DNA from: Acanthacorydalis orientalis
Lineage: Eukaryota > Arthropoda > Insecta > Megaloptera > Corydalidae
Assembly (NCBI GenBank): GCA_034766995.1
Contig: CM068313.1
Coordinates: 58,145,877-58,209,876, forward strand
DNA length: 64,000 bases
Reading direction: 5' to 3'
Part shown: piece by piece, positions 23,404-34,683 of the stretch
How the letters are laid out: each line of letters starts with the position of its first letter
Numbering within the stretch: the first letter of the stretch is position 1
The notes under the pieces: model-generated
Seen by the model: the letters and a program-made list of their open reading frames with translations, nothing else
What the model was told of the DNA's origin: nothing
Databases searched by the model: none
Program-made: the position numbers and the translations under genes

Positions 23404-23810
23404 ATAATTTGCAAAATCGAATTCTGTGCCTTTAAATTGAATCAATCATAATTCTGTTTTAAATTAAAATATTTTCTGGTCGTTTCAGAATTTTTAAATA
23501 CCAACCTTAATATTTAAATTCACTTTATATCTTGGCCAAGCAGTTGGCAAAACCTCATAAAACAGTAGTGAAGACGATAGCGTCTGAAAAACAACATAAT
23601 AAGCATTGTCAACTTTTCGCATTCCAGTTGAAAAAAGTGTTGTTGATGCCGCGAAAATAATTTGTTCAGCTTTGGAGGAAGGTGTTTTGACTCATAAAAC
23701 ATTTATAAAATGCTAAAATAATGAAAGATCTCCGAAAATGTATTACGGCTTCATCGGCTCAAAACCGCCATATTTTTTTAATTAAGAGATGCGTCACGTA
23801 TGATTTATAT
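23404..23810 (+). mobile_element. Mariner derivative family X, copy
   Basis: It follows a (TA)n tract. The leader GAATTCTGTGCCTTTAAATT and CTTGGCCAAGCAGTTGG match the 28972 copy. Coding remains read LFAFQLKKSVVDAAKIICSALEEG-type sequence (in two frames) and then PKMYYGFIGSKPPYFF, the same N-to-C jump as in the other copies. The right end beyond GATGCGTCACG is not recognisable. Confidence 0.65.
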
Positions 23811-24289
23811 ATATTTTAGTTGTTTTTATATCTTTTCATTATTATAGTAAATAATAAATGAAATGGTTTAAATTTATTAACAATTTAAAATATGTATTTT
23901 CTTTATTACTTATTAAAATACATTAACCATAAAAAATAATATAACAAATAATCAATTTAACATATTGAAAGATAAATAAATTTCTGTATTCAGCATATAA
24001 CTCATTATTATATTTTTCACAAAAAACTTCTTTTAATGTTCGTTGAGTAGAGAAAATAGCTTCAGATAATTTATTATTTACAATTATTATTGAGTTACAG
24101 TTACTTTATAAAAATTTGTATGATTAAAACATCATTAAATCAACATTCAAATTTAAATTAATTAAATTTTTCCATTTAAATGTAATCAAAAACTATTAAT
24201 TATTTCTACAATTCTTTAATTTATTTTAACGTTATGTTTAACTAAGAAATGATATAATTAAAACAATATATGGAATAAAATTAAGGAAA
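23811..24289. other. AT-rich non-coding, nothing recognised
   Basis: Very AT-rich, low-complexity sequence with no feature recognised. Confidence 0.4.
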
Positions 24290-24429
24290 CGTGGCCCAAT
24301 ATGCATTTACTTTTAACTGCAATTCCCTTCGAGACAATTATCAGCGCAGTGTATTAACTGCACCGGGGTTGAAAACGTAAAAATACCTCATTTACATTTA
24401 AACACCTGCTCGAAAAGTAAATAGTGAAA

Positions 24430-24501
24430 ATGAAATTCATAACTGGTATAATAATTATTGTCGCGCGTGTTTTGAGTATCACTGTGTCACAGAATACATA
24501 T
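24430..24501 (+). CDS. Candidate first coding exon (signal peptide-like)
   Basis: An ATG in good context (GTGAAAATGA) opens 24 codons, MKFITGIIIIVARVLSITV then SQNTY, ending exactly at a strong donor, TAT|GTAAGAAC, in phase 0. The peptide has the charge, hydrophobic core and small-residue end of a secretory signal peptide. The preceding 130 bases (24290-24430) are GC-richer than the surroundings and could be 5' UTR. No partner exon is recognised in the window, so the protein is unknown. A chance combination is possible. Confidence 0.35.
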
Positions 24502-24539
24502 GTAAGAACTTACCTACAATAGTATATATGAATGTATGT

Positions 24540-24776
24540 ATGTGTGTGTCTGTGTGTGCGTACAAAGAATTATACGTTGGGTAAACGGACTGTCGGGTTT
24601 GGTTAGAACTTTTGGCAAAAGCTGCATGAGGCGGACGCTAAACGTGGAGGCGTGTAGTGGATACTACACTTGTATCGTGACGCTAACGGGGCAATTTGTA
24701 TGCTGATGCACGAGAGGAGCTCCGGGGTCAATTCAATTAAAAAACGCACTTCAGCATTGTGAATACGCAAGCTCGT
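24540..24776. promoter_or_regulatory. GC-richer island between two candidate exons
   Basis: About 240 bases with many CG dinucleotides (for example GGCGGACGCTAAACGTGGAG). It may be promoter, 5' UTR or enhancer sequence for a gene starting at 24430 or 24777. No specific element is identified. Confidence 0.3.
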
Positions 24777-24868
24777 ATGTCAGTCAGTTCGTTGCTTTTG
24801 CGTATGGTGTTGTGTTGTCTGGCACAATTCGAGCACAATGTAGTTTACAACGACGGTTTGAATAGCAG
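24777..24868 (+). CDS. Second candidate first exon (signal peptide-like)
   Basis: An ATG opens MSVSSLLLRMVLCCLAQFEH followed by NVVYNDGLNS and ends at AGCAG|GTATGAC, a good donor, in phase 2. The hydrophobic stretch LLLRMVLCCLA could be a signal sequence. An upstream in-frame GTG at 24759 is not a credible eukaryotic start. This may be an alternative first exon of the same gene as 24430-24501 or a chance frame; I do not recognise the protein. Confidence 0.3.
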
Positions 24869-25232
24869 GTATGACACACACTGGCAAATAACGTTCATAA
24901 ATTCCAGAAAAAAAACATATATTTATATTCAACATTTGTAATTCTATTACAAATAATGAAATTAGAAAATTTATAATACTCAATATTTTTCATTTCAATG
25001 GAATTTATTTTTAATTTTCCAGTTTTATTTTTTAAAAAAAATATTGAAATAAAAATACTAATTTTCTGCTTAATTAATCATTTATTTTTTCACACACTCG
25101 GGTAAATTTTTATAACCATTTTTTAAAAATTAGACTGTTAGAAAAAAATAACATTAATATAATTTCATTTAAATATTTTAACATTAGTGTAATTTAAAAT
25201 CGATGTTACAGTTTTCATTTCTTCTTATTTTA
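24869..25232. other. AT-rich non-coding, nothing recognised
   Basis: AT-rich sequence downstream of the candidate donor site; would be intron if the candidate exon is real. Confidence 0.4.
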
Positions 25233-25840
25233 GATCGGTAGAGAAATAATTACGGTTTATTATCTTCAAATTCATATACATTTTTCTCAGATAATAAATT
25301 CATTTTATTAATCGAAATAAGCACCAATAGAATCGGCACATTTTTTCCAATTGACCCTTCAAATCACTCTCACACATTCTGATAGTCTTTATGGAATGAA
25401 GAAGGATGCCAGTGACCTTCTTTATCTTCAAGGCTCTTGTCCACAACACAAAATTTTTGGAACAACAATTGCATCGTGCGTTCTCTAACAGTACCAACAT
25501 CAAAAGCATAGTTGTTTACCAACAGTTTCCTCTGCTTTACTACCCGATTTGAACTCATAAAAAATTGCTCTTGTTACCTTACCATCCGTTTTGAACAAAT
25601 ACAAAATATGTTGTTGTTTACTTCTTTTTCATATTTAATTCAATAGGCCAATTTGAAGCAAAATTAATATTAAAACAACAGTCGATGATAACAAAATACA
25701 GACCAAAATGCACTTTAAAATGATATTAACATGAATACGATGAAATGACACTTTCAATGAAAAAAATTAAGAATGGAATTCAGAAAACAAAGAAACTATA
25801 AAAAAAAACAAGAACCGCTATTATTGTTTTACCAACCAAA
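25233..25840 (-). mobile_element. Hsmar1/SETMAR-like mariner derivative (family H)
   Basis: About 608 bases between TA. The left end reads GATCGGTAGAGAAATAATTA, the right (complement) TTTGGTTGGTAAAACAATAA. Minus-strand coding near 25370-25540 reads NNYAFDVGTVRERTMQLLFQ then KFCVVDKSLEDKE, the first helix-turn-helix region of this lineage; after the second helix-turn-helix it jumps to the 3' untranslated end (MYMNLKIIN type). All catalytic residues are deleted. Copies at 30123 and 41248 share the layout. Confidence 0.8.
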
Positions 25841-26049
25841 TACAAAAATAGATAAGAAAACTTAGGTGTTTTCTTGTTAAAATTAATTATCCAGTACTGA
25901 GCAGTTGTGTTGGTTATATACAAGGATTTTCAATAAGGACGCAATATTTAATTAGAAATAAAAGACAGAATTTGTACTGAAATTTTAAGTTCTTTTATTG
26001 TAAATAATAGTTTTGTGTATGCCATTTGTAAATTAAAAATTATATTGCT

Positions 26050-27075
26050 CATGTGACCGCTGCGTGCTTTATTACAAGTAACCATTCTTTTGTTACATTT
26101 TTCAATAACATAACAACACAACTGGGACTCTATCTCACCAATTACTGTTCGGATTTCATTTTAAGGTCAAATATTGTTTTGGAATTATTGGCGTACAGCT
26201 GTCTTTGATGTGACCCAAAAAGAAATAGTCTAGTGGTGCTAATCGCAGGATTTCGGTGGCCAATAATATCTCCATTTCTGGAAATATAGCAACTAGAAAA
26301 TATCGTCTTTAACAAATCAATTGTTTCATTACTTAAGCGGCTTGTTGCACCGTCTTACCTAAACCACATGATTTATAGATCAATACCATCCTTTTTTTGC
26401 ACAAAAATTAGTTATTATATTACGGAATCTTTCTCCATTCACAGTAATCGATTTACCAGACTGATTTTCAAAAGTAAGGATCAATGACTATCGGACCAAA
26501 GTGACACTCTTTCTGTATGCAGTTGATTTTAACTAATCACCCTCGGATTTTCTTTATCCCAGATTCAGCCATTTTTCTTGTTAACATACACAAACATTTT
26601 GAATTCAACCTCATCGCTGTTGATGACTTTACTTAGAAAACCCGTGCCGTTGTTACAGTACCCAATTAACTAATCGCCTTCCCAGTGAATGGTCTACAGG
26701 CTTCAATTCTTGTGTTAATTGAACCTAATAAGAAATAAAGCTGTCTGCAAAATACGCCATGTGGCCATCTGTGAAAGGCCAAATTGCTATGAACATCGTG
26801 AAATTAACATTCCTGTCTCTTCCAATACATTTTCAAGAAACAAGTCAATGTTTTCTTCAGAACGAGCACTACGAACACATATTGGTTGTACTTTATCTTG
26901 AATCGATCCATTCTCTTTAAATTTACTCACTAATCGAAGAATTGTTGATTCAGATGGACGGGTATGTCGAGATTAATTACCGTGTAATTTACGGAATGTA
27001 TTTTCTATATAACGATAATTTTCACAAAACAATTGTATTATTTCAATGCATTGTTTCGTTGTATACGAATCCATA
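26050..27075 (-). pseudogene. DDE_3-type transposase, complete but decayed
   Basis: Minus-strand frames run from a start MDSYTTKQCIEIIQLFCENY (27075 down) through STILRLVSKFKENGSIQDK, the first catalytic block NSDEVEFKMFVYVNKKNG (about 26590-26640, Asp kept), ERVSLWSDSH (VTVWCGLW type), the third region LAPLDYFFLGHIKDS (about 26210-26255, Asp kept), and a C-terminus reading EIESQLCCYVIEKCNKRM (about 26080-26140). Stops and frameshifts throughout. The 3' end, including the terminal LLFTIKEL, matches the remnant at 56490-56880, so both belong to one family. Confidence 0.78.
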
Positions 27076-27441
27076 ATTATAAATAACAATTTTAAAACTA
27101 AACAAATGTCTAGAATTACAGCTGTTAGTTTGACTTCTACAAAATATAACCTCTTGCAAAAATGCATCACTATGAATCAAATCAAAATCAAAAATTATTT
27201 TATTGTGTTAAAATTACATTTATAACTCCATATTGCTGGGCATTGAATGGAAGTTAAGTTTTGGTCCGGAGTCTTAGCCGTTGATTTTGAACCGGTTTTG
27301 AAAGGAGAGTCGTATTTCAGGAAGTGGGTATGCGGGGTGGTCTGAAAGATGGAGTCTGGGAAAATTTTCAAAAAACTGGAAGGAATGGATGAATCACTAT
27401 GGGAAAATCTTGTATTTATATATATATATATATATATATAT

Positions 27442-27474
27442 ACCATTGTACCTGCTCATGCAGGTACAATGGTT
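27442..27474. repeat. Small inverted repeat beside (TA)n
   Basis: CCATTGTACCTG at 27443-27454 pairs with CAGGTACAATGG at 27461-27472, a perfect 12-base inverted repeat with a loop of about 6 bases, immediately after the (TA)n tract ending near 27442. It could form a hairpin; function unknown. Confidence 0.7.
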
Positions 27475-27712
27475 GCTGTAGACGAGGGATAGTTAACCGT
27501 TGCTTAACATTTGCTGATAATAAAACATCTTGTGTGTAAACCCCCGGTGGATGGTACTCGCTCAAGTACAGCACAGCAAGCAGACGTGCTTTTGTTATGC
27601 GTTTGCTAAGATTTAGAAATAGTAGTTCATTGCTAAAATTAAGAAATAAATTAAGAATTGTTAGTATAAATGTATTTTTAATCATTCTGACATACAAAAA
27701 AATCATTCCTAC

Positions 27713-27768
<56 letters not shown>

Positions 27769-27820
27769 TTTTAAATAAAAATCTGTGGAAAAAAACCTTG
27801 TTTTATATTCGGAACAATGT

Positions 27821-27824
<4 letters not shown>

Positions 27825-27897
<73 letters not shown>
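27825..27897. repeat. (TA)n microsatellite
   Basis: About 70 bases of uninterrupted TA repeat; the 96 to 135-codon Tyr-Ile frames across it on both strands are artefacts. Confidence 0.95.
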
Positions 27898-27899
<2 letters not shown>

Positions 27900-28606
27900 G
27901 TACACATCGGCGTACAGGACGCACTTTTTACCCCAAATAATTGGTTATTATTTTGTGGGTGCTTCCTATACAGCAGGAATAAGAATTATAAGTTCAAAAA
28001 TTAGGATGTGAGAGAGCGTCTTTCTTAAGTACCAAATAAAAAGAGAAGTAAACATTGTATTACTTTATATTGCATTATATCACTTTGAAATTTTCCATTT
28101 AGAAATCTAAAATTATTTTATTATCATGTGTCGTATCACCAGTATACGAAAAAATTGAAAAAAAAATCGTTTTAAATTCAAGTGGGTTTCATATGTAGGG
28201 AACATACGGTATATATATATTTATATATATATACGTAGGTTTGTGTGTGTAAAAGTTTCGAAAACATTTTTAATGAATAAATTTACTATACATAGCACTT
28301 ATAGACAATATTTTTCGTGTAGTTGCTGTTTTCATAGTTTATTTTTTTTCTATACATATTAAGTTCTTGCAATTTTATCAACATTTTATAATTATTTTTA
28401 TATAAATCATTGACTTTTATTGAATAACCTTGTGTTCTATTTTGAAAAAGAATCCAAGAGAATTTGGTTTAATTTGTTATATAAAATTTATTCTGTATAA
28501 GATCGTGTTATTTATTGTCCTGATTATCTAATTCTTTTGAATAAAATGACTTTATTCATCGACTTGTTTCCAAATTTGTACTACCTACAGGTAGTTGTAC
28601 ATAAAT

Positions 28607-28686
28607 GTTAGGTCGATAGGAAAATAATTTCGGTTTTTATTATGAATTTGAAGGTTATAAACCGTATTTATTTTTCTAACAAACTA
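28607..28686. mobile_element. 80-base hairpin made of two family H mariner ends
   Basis: The left part reads TGTTAGGTCGATAGGAAAAT then AATTTCGG; the right part, complemented, TAGTTTGTTAGAAAAATAAA then TACGGTTTAT. These are the two terminal repeats of the Hsmar1-like family (compare 55195-56308 and 63711) with only about 18 bases, TTATGAATTTGAAGGTTA, between them; that spacer is the usual 3' subterminal sequence of the family. The element is therefore a mariner reduced to its ends. Confidence 0.8.
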
Positions 28687-28971
28687 GTAGTATCTTAATT
28701 TCTCAATAATTCTAGATAAATGAAGGAATTATCCTTTAAATATAAAAAAATAAGTGGTTTCAAAAAAAGTATAGTAATTCTTAAACAGCATCACAGATAA
28801 CAACAAAAATATTTGTAACATTAACTAATGTAATTGTTCATTTCTTAATAAAACTTGATTAAAAATATTTCTAGAATTTCTCAAAAACTGTAGCTATAAT
28901 TCATAGAAAATATGTTTTTCTTTTCTTTTATTACAATTAGAACAATTAATCATCTTGCTAATTTTTATTTT
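28687..28971. other. AT-rich non-coding, nothing recognised
   Basis: AT-rich sequence without recognised features. Confidence 0.4.
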
Positions 28972-29490
28972 ATTTGGTGTAAAGTTTAATTCTGTGCTTT
29001 TAAATTGAGGCAAGCATAATCCTATTGCCAATTAAGAAAATTTCTCGTCGTTTTAGAATTATGAAGTGCCAGCCTTAACATTTAAACACACTATATATCT
29101 TGGCCAAGCAGTTGGTATAACCTCACGAAACAGTTATGAATATGATGACGTCCGAAAAGCAGCTTATTACACATTACATACTTTTCGCATTCCAATTGAA
29201 AAAAAATACTAGTGAATTCGCTGGAATGATTTGGTTAGCTTTCAAGGGAGATTTTACGATGCATAGAAATGCAAAAAATGTTCAAATATGGGAACAAGTT
29301 CGGAAATACATTACAACTACATCGATACAAGGCCATCAAATTTTTTTAAGAAAGTTTGGTCAGTTACTTGAAAGAGAGAGCAAAGTTAAAAAAGAATTGG
29401 GTATATTTTAGAATTTTAAAAGTATTTCATTTTTCTGTAAACATACATTTTCTGTAAGAAACATCAAATTAATTTAAGCACCTAATATAT
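28972..29490 (+). mobile_element. Mariner derivative family X, best preserved copy
   Basis: About 519 bases. Left end TTTGGTGTAAAGTTTAATTC, right end (complement) TTAGGTGCTTAAATTAATTT, an imperfect inverted repeat. From an ATG at 29136 an uninterrupted 91-codon frame reads LFAFQLKKNTSEFAGMIWLA (N-terminal DNA-binding region of a mariner transposase) and continues through the deletion junction near 29270-29300 to a stop at 29411; in the copies at 15498 and 23404 the part after the junction reads as the transposase C-terminus in a different frame. No catalytic residues. It is non-autonomous. Confidence 0.75.
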
Positions 29491-29746
29491 TGTATAACCA
29501 TTTACAGATGTATGAGACTTGCAAAAATTTAAAGTCAATAAACGTTGTAGTTATTCTTTTTGTAAGTATATATCAAATCATTTTCACATTCCAGTGAACT
29601 GTCATATTGAGTAATTATATTAATAAATTTAACCAAAATCATTCGCGGAAAATTAGAATTTTTCAACTCAAATTTAAGCACCAATTAGCAAATATGTCAC
29701 TTAAAACACATTTCCAGGATGTACATATTCTCTCATCCTATTTACA

Positions 29747-29806
<60 letters not shown>

Positions 29807-30122
29807 GTGAATTTCAAATTTTAGCCACTTTTAAACTGCAATTTAATTCATTTTTCATTGCAGATATTAGGTTGTTAGAAAAATAATTGCGATTTTTGTT
29901 TTATGAATTCTCACCTTATTGAAAAAATTAATATTTTATTAATTGATTTTTTTTGTTTACTTCGTCATTGTACAAGTGGTAAAATAATATAATTTTTAAA
30001 AGCAGTATAAAAAATTTGTCTCAATTTATTTTCCTTCAATTTCATTCACATCTCTATAAGACTTCAAATTAAGATTGCAAATCAAGTTTCGATTTTTTTA
30101 TTCGTTTTTACATTCATATAAG
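29491..30122. other. AT-rich spacer with (TA)n and a family H end
   Basis: (TA)n at 29752-29804. At 29868-29905, TTAGGTTGTTAGAAAAATAA followed by TTGCGATTTTT is a recognisable single terminal repeat of the Hsmar1-like family; no matching second end was found nearby, so this is a fragment. Confidence 0.55.
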
Positions 30123-30710
30123 TGTTAGGTTAATAGGAAAACAATAGCGTTTTTTTCCAAATTCTAATTATGATTTTTTCAATGAAAGTGTAATTTCATT
30201 GTGTTCGTTTGATTATTATTTTAAATTCCATTTTTAAGTCTGTATTTTGTTAGCATCTATTTTAGTTTTGTTATCAAATTTACTTCAAATTGAACTATTA
30301 AAGATTTAAAAAAAATTAAAGATCGAAAAAAGAAGTAAATTAGAGCATTTTTTTGTATGAGTTGAAAACAGTTGCCAAAGCAGCAGAAATAGCTCATAAA
30401 CTAAAAAATATTTATTCTATGGGTACTGTTAAGGAACGTATGATACAATAGTGGTTCTAAAAATTTCGTGCTAGGGACGAAAGCTTTGAAGATGAAGAAG
30501 TTCGAGGATATCCTTCTTCTCTTCATAACGACCAATTGATAGCATTAATTAAATTAGAACCACGCATAACATTTCGAATGCTTACACAAAAGTTAGGCAT
30601 TTGTCATCCAACAGTTCTGAACTACTTAAGACAGCTAGTAAAATCAAAAAAATGAAAAATGTATATGAATTTGAAGATCATAAACTGCAATTATTTTTCT
30701 ACCAACTTGG
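30123..30710 (+). mobile_element. Hsmar1/SETMAR-like mariner derivative (family H)
   Basis: About 588 bases with ends GTTAGGTTAATAGGAAAACA and (complement) CCAAGTTGGTAGAAAAATAA. Plus-strand coding reads FLYELKTVAKAAEIAHKLKN, GTVKERMIQ*WF, DESFEDEEVRGYPSSLHNDQ, KLEPRITFRMLTQKLGICH and PTVLNYLRQ, i.e. both helix-turn-helix domains of the transposase, then stops and enters the 3' end MYEFEDHKLQLFFYQLG-type sequence. The catalytic domain is absent. This is the clearest of the three 565-608-base copies. Confidence 0.85.
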
Positions 30711-31299
30711 TATAATTCTGTAAAAAAATAACAGTTTGATATGAATACTTTTTTGTAATTCAAATGAAAATTGTAACACTATACATTTTTTATAATTGTT
30801 TGCTATGATCTCACCGAAAAAAAGACACTTCAGTGAATATTTTTAATATCATTTCAACTTAATTAAAACATTTCTAAAATTCACTGATTTTGAATGGAAA
30901 ATTGTAGAGAATACTCTGATTTTCTTTTAAATAACCTAGGTTGATAATTTTCTACTAGCACTTTCAGAAACTTATGTACATTTTTATGTCTTCAGAAAGT
31001 ATAATTAAATAACGATTCTGATGCAGGTACGAACATCATTTTCTACGCTTAGAAAATGGTAGCATTACTATCTAAATATGAACTAGTTTATCAAAATAAG
31101 CAATAAATCATTAATAGATATTCTAATGAAGAATCTTTTATGGTTTGTGAATGATTTGATTCATTTTAAAATACTTAAATATTATTTTCAATATGTATAT
31201 AAATGACATTTTTTTCTTTTTTTATGATTATAATAAGCAAATTCTAAAAATGACAGGGTAAGAAGGGATCTTGCGCTTTTGTGTTAAAGTAGGTTTATT
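30711..31299. other. AT-rich non-coding, nothing recognised
   Basis: AT-rich sequence without recognised coding blocks or repeats. Confidence 0.4.
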
Positions 31300-31889
31300 T
31301 ATTACTATATATACCGAGTTTCAAGGCATTCTGAGGACTATTGTGCATGTTATCACTTAAAAAACACGTCAAATCGGAAAAAAGTCCTTAAAATAGACAA
31401 CTTTTGGGTTCGCGCCTTTATAACTTCTTCACAAAACAAGGAAAAATAATTCTAATGATCATGGAAGAAATTAAATCTGTTTATGGTGACTGTTGTTATG
31501 GGAAAACCATGATTTATAAGTGATATGATGTCTTTAAGCAAGGCACGTTCAGTGAAATCCATCGAGGCAACATCGACGGTAACTATTAACCCATTAAACG
31601 CTGGTATTCAAAATCGAAAGAGTTTTCGAAAACGTTAGCATGGTTTGGTTCTAGATTCCTTCTAATTAATTTGGTGTCAAAAAGAAAAAAATTAAAAAAA
31701 ATTGTTTTTCACATTGAGATGCTTTGTATACGCGACAGCGATTAATGTTAGTATAATCAAAAAAAAAATTAAAAGTAAATAGAGACTAATGTATTTTAAA
31801 TTTTAAATTCATTTATTTTATTAAAATCCCAATCAAATACCGTAATTGTTGGTAAAACACTTCAAATGAAGAAAAATATTGCACTTTTT

Positions 31890-31929
<40 letters not shown>

Positions 31930-32930
31930 GGTCTGGCTCATTCAAAGTCTACTGTCCATTCCTTTCTTTCTCATTTTCACGAACATCGAAAAATTTAATA
32001 ATATAGTGCTATTGATATTGAATCAATGTTTATTGTTATATAAAAAAAATTTATAAAAAATATTTTTAGTAGAGAAAAAAAATTCAAAATTAATATTGGT
32101 GTGTACGCATTAACGGCCCTTAATGGGTTAAGAAAGAAGAGAAATTAAATTCGGTTCATACATATTTAAAGATGAATCAAATCACAAAAATGGTTCCAGT
32201 ATGACATTCGAACATTTCATAAGATCATCTTTGCATGTCAAAGTCAACGCAAGATGGGTACCAAGAATGATTAAACCGCTTCAAATGCGAGACCGTGCTA
32301 AAGCGTCAAGTTAGTTTTTGAACCTTTCTATAGACAATACCAATGAAATAGTGTGTACCGAATAGTTACTGGAGATGAAACTTTGGTTCATCAGTATGAG
32401 CCTTAATGAAATCAGAAATCCAAATGATGGCATAAAAAGGGTAAGCTACCACCTAACCACTTTAAAAAGTCACTCTCAGCCGGAAAGCTCTTAGCGCAGT
32501 TTTTTGGGATAGAGAAGATATCTTGTTAATCGATTACAAAGTTAAAGTTGTGAATATAACTGGATAATATTAATCCAATATAATGGAACAACTAAAAGTA
32601 TTAATGAAGAAAAAAAGGAGACGAAAATTGGGAAAAGCTGTATTGTTCTTGTAAGACAACGCACCTGTTCACAAGCACAATGTTGCAATGGTTGCCATCC
32701 ATGAATGCAATTTCGAAATTCTGAACCATTCTAACCAGTTTCTGGTCCAGATCTAACTCATATCTATTTCTATTTGTTCTCGAATATGAAAAAAAATTAT
32801 ATGGGAAGAAATTTGTGGATCATGAACAAGTGAAGGCAGTAATTCGACACATTTCGAGTCGAAAATCAAAAATTATTTCTATAAGGGTTTAGTAAACCTA
32901 TTCAAAGATCTAAAAAGTGTATGAGAGTCA
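31300..32930 (+). pseudogene. Mariner transposase pseudogene split by a MITE
   Basis: The N-terminal part, KIILMIMEEIKSVYGDCCYG then KTMIYK*YDVFKQGTFSEIH (31440-31585), is an HTH_48 region. After the 31590-32127 insertion the frame resumes with KARWVPRMIKPLQMRDRAK-like WVPRL sequence (32240-32310), the first catalytic block CRIVTGDETLVHQYEP (32355-32405, Asp kept), SAGKLLAQFFGIEKI, LYCSCKTTHLFTSTMLQW-like remains of LLHDNAPVHK (Asp codon visible as GAC in frame after a stop), and EYEKKLYGKKFVDHEQVKAV. Stops and frameshifts make it inactive. The relationship is to the WVPRL/TGDETW lineages, not to the Hsmar1-like family. Confidence 0.82.
31590..32127. mobile_element. piggyBac-type MITE inserted in a mariner
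   Basis: Exactly flanked by TTAA (31586-31589 and 32128-32131), the piggyBac target duplication. Ends read CCCATTAAACGC and, complemented from the right, CCCATTAAGGGCCGTTAATG. 538 bases with no coding capacity; contains a CA/TA microsatellite at 31889-31930. The surrounding mariner transposase frame continues on both sides, so the insertion is secondary. Confidence 0.85.
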
Positions 32931-33244
32931 AGGAAAAATGTATTAAAAAAGAAAAATAATAACTGATTTTGTTTCATGCTCCCTTCCCTTTCATTATACG
33001 AATATGTCAACATTCCATGGGTTTTAATTGATGAATAAATATTTTTTATTATAAATATAATTTCATACTTCAACAAGATCTTATTTAACTATAAAATATA
33101 TTATTTTTAGAAATCGTGATAAAAATTATAGGCACAAATATTTCAAAAATATCATAGAAAAAATTCTTCTACATCAAACTTAATGAAGAAAATCCTAGTC
33201 ACTATTTTACCATCCGAAACCACTGTGTCCGCTACTTTAAATAA
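32931..33244. other. AT-rich non-coding, nothing recognised
   Basis: No coding similarity; A-rich and T-rich runs only. Confidence 0.4.
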
Positions 33245-33700
33245 TCACAGTTGTTGAACATAGAGAAGTGTGAGGTTGCTTGCTTGCTTGTTGGCTGACC
33301 GGCTGGCTAGCTGGCTGGATGGCTGGTTGACTAACTGGATGACTGGGTGCGGCCTAGAGCTTGCCGTGCGAATTAGTGACGTTTTGATGTTGTGCGCTTT
33401 TGCTTTTCGTGCGATGCTTGTGTGCATACATTGTACATATGTATGTACGTATATGTGTGTGTTTCTGTTTGTCTGGTGTCCGACCATTCGTCTGTTCGTA
33501 CACATACGTTTCTCGTTATGCGTGAGTGGACATCGCTCGTTGTATAGTTACGTAACAATTTCATTTCGTTACGTTCCTGAGTTTCGATTTTGTACTGCCT
33601 AGTTGACGAGTTGAAAATTTACGACGGTCACACAGGGCTCGATTACAATCTCTAACCATATTCATTCTCCCATTGTCGTTTATATGCATTTATAAACACA
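33245..33700. promoter_or_regulatory. GC-richer island with a GGCTGGNT minisatellite
   Basis: 33275-33350 is a degenerate tandem array of GCTTGCTT/GGCTGGCT/GGATGGCT octamers. The following 300 bases are of high complexity and GC-richer than the surroundings (GTACGTATATGTGTG, TTCTCGTTATGCGTGAGTGG). A 110-codon frame on the plus strand across this island begins at an ATG-like site but is shaped by the octamer array and has no recognisable domain, so I do not call it a gene. The island could be regulatory. Confidence 0.35.
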
Positions 33701-34336
33701 TATAATTTCAATGTATACTCAAGTATGTAACATGCATATATGCTCGGTTAAATTGTGTGTGTGTGTGCTTAGATGACATTTTTAGGGTTGAATATCGTGT
33801 AGATATTTGATAAGATAATTTTGTATTTATTGTTATTACCAAAACTATTGAATTTAATGTAAATCGACGCTATTAACTCTATCAACGAATGAATTCGTAA
33901 TCGGTTCCAAATATTCATTGAATCTTAAATAGTTTTAATGTATGTTACAGAACATAAATTGATTTATTGAAATTCGGTTTTTATTTTATTAGATATCTAT
34001 TTGGAATTTCAAGAAATGAAACATTAATCAATACACTAATAAAACATTTGCTTCTAAAATTAGTTTCCTTGTTTTATTTCTAATAAATTTAAGTATTCAC
34101 TGATTATAAAATAATATATGTTTTTATCAAAAAAGATACAACACATAACTTTTAAATTTTTTTTCGTACCTTCGTGCTCTGAAAATAATATCAATCGTGT
34201 TTAAAAAGCACGTAAGCAATAATCAAAAATGGACAATAATGGATTCATTAAAAATGTTTGACCAGGAATGTGGATTGTAGGAAAAAAATTCATTTCTAAA
34301 AATTAACTTCTTTGTATTGTGATTCAGTCCTCTCTT
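33701..34336. other. AT-rich non-coding, nothing recognised
   Basis: AT-rich spacer up to the TTAA that begins the piggyBac-like element. Confidence 0.4.
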
Positions 34337-34683
34337 TTAACACTAGAACTACCGACAGTTAAGACAAAGCTATTTCTACCAAAACGAGTCAAAATGACTG
34401 GTCTTTAAAAAATTCGTAATAATAGAATATTTTTATATTTATTGACTTATTAGTTTCTTACAAAAGGAATTCCATGTTATGTAGTACATTTTTGGTATTA
34501 CATATTAACCCATTTGAGACCATGTTCCCTAAATGAGGATTGGCACATTTTATCACTTACACATCAATAAGAATAATAAGTATAATAAAGAATATATGCT
34601 TTGGTAAAAAAAAATTAAAATAAATTTTCATTTCAAAGTTAAGTTATTCTTATAGTATAAAGTAAATTATTAGGTATAAAAAG

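Larger units (their letters stand above)
27076..28606. other. Non-coding with three (TA)n tracts
   Basis: (TA)n tracts at 27417-27442, 27714-27762 and 27825-27897 produce long Tyr-Ile frames on both strands, which are artefacts. 27220-27620 is higher-complexity sequence with an imperfect inverted repeat TACCATTGTACCTGCTCATG / CAGGTACAATGG at 27440-27474. No coding similarity. Confidence 0.45.

Noticed and set aside
33270..33602. 110-codon frame with hydrophobic and Cys-rich parts
   Set aside because: Its first third is the translated GGCTGGNT minisatellite and the rest has no recognisable domain.
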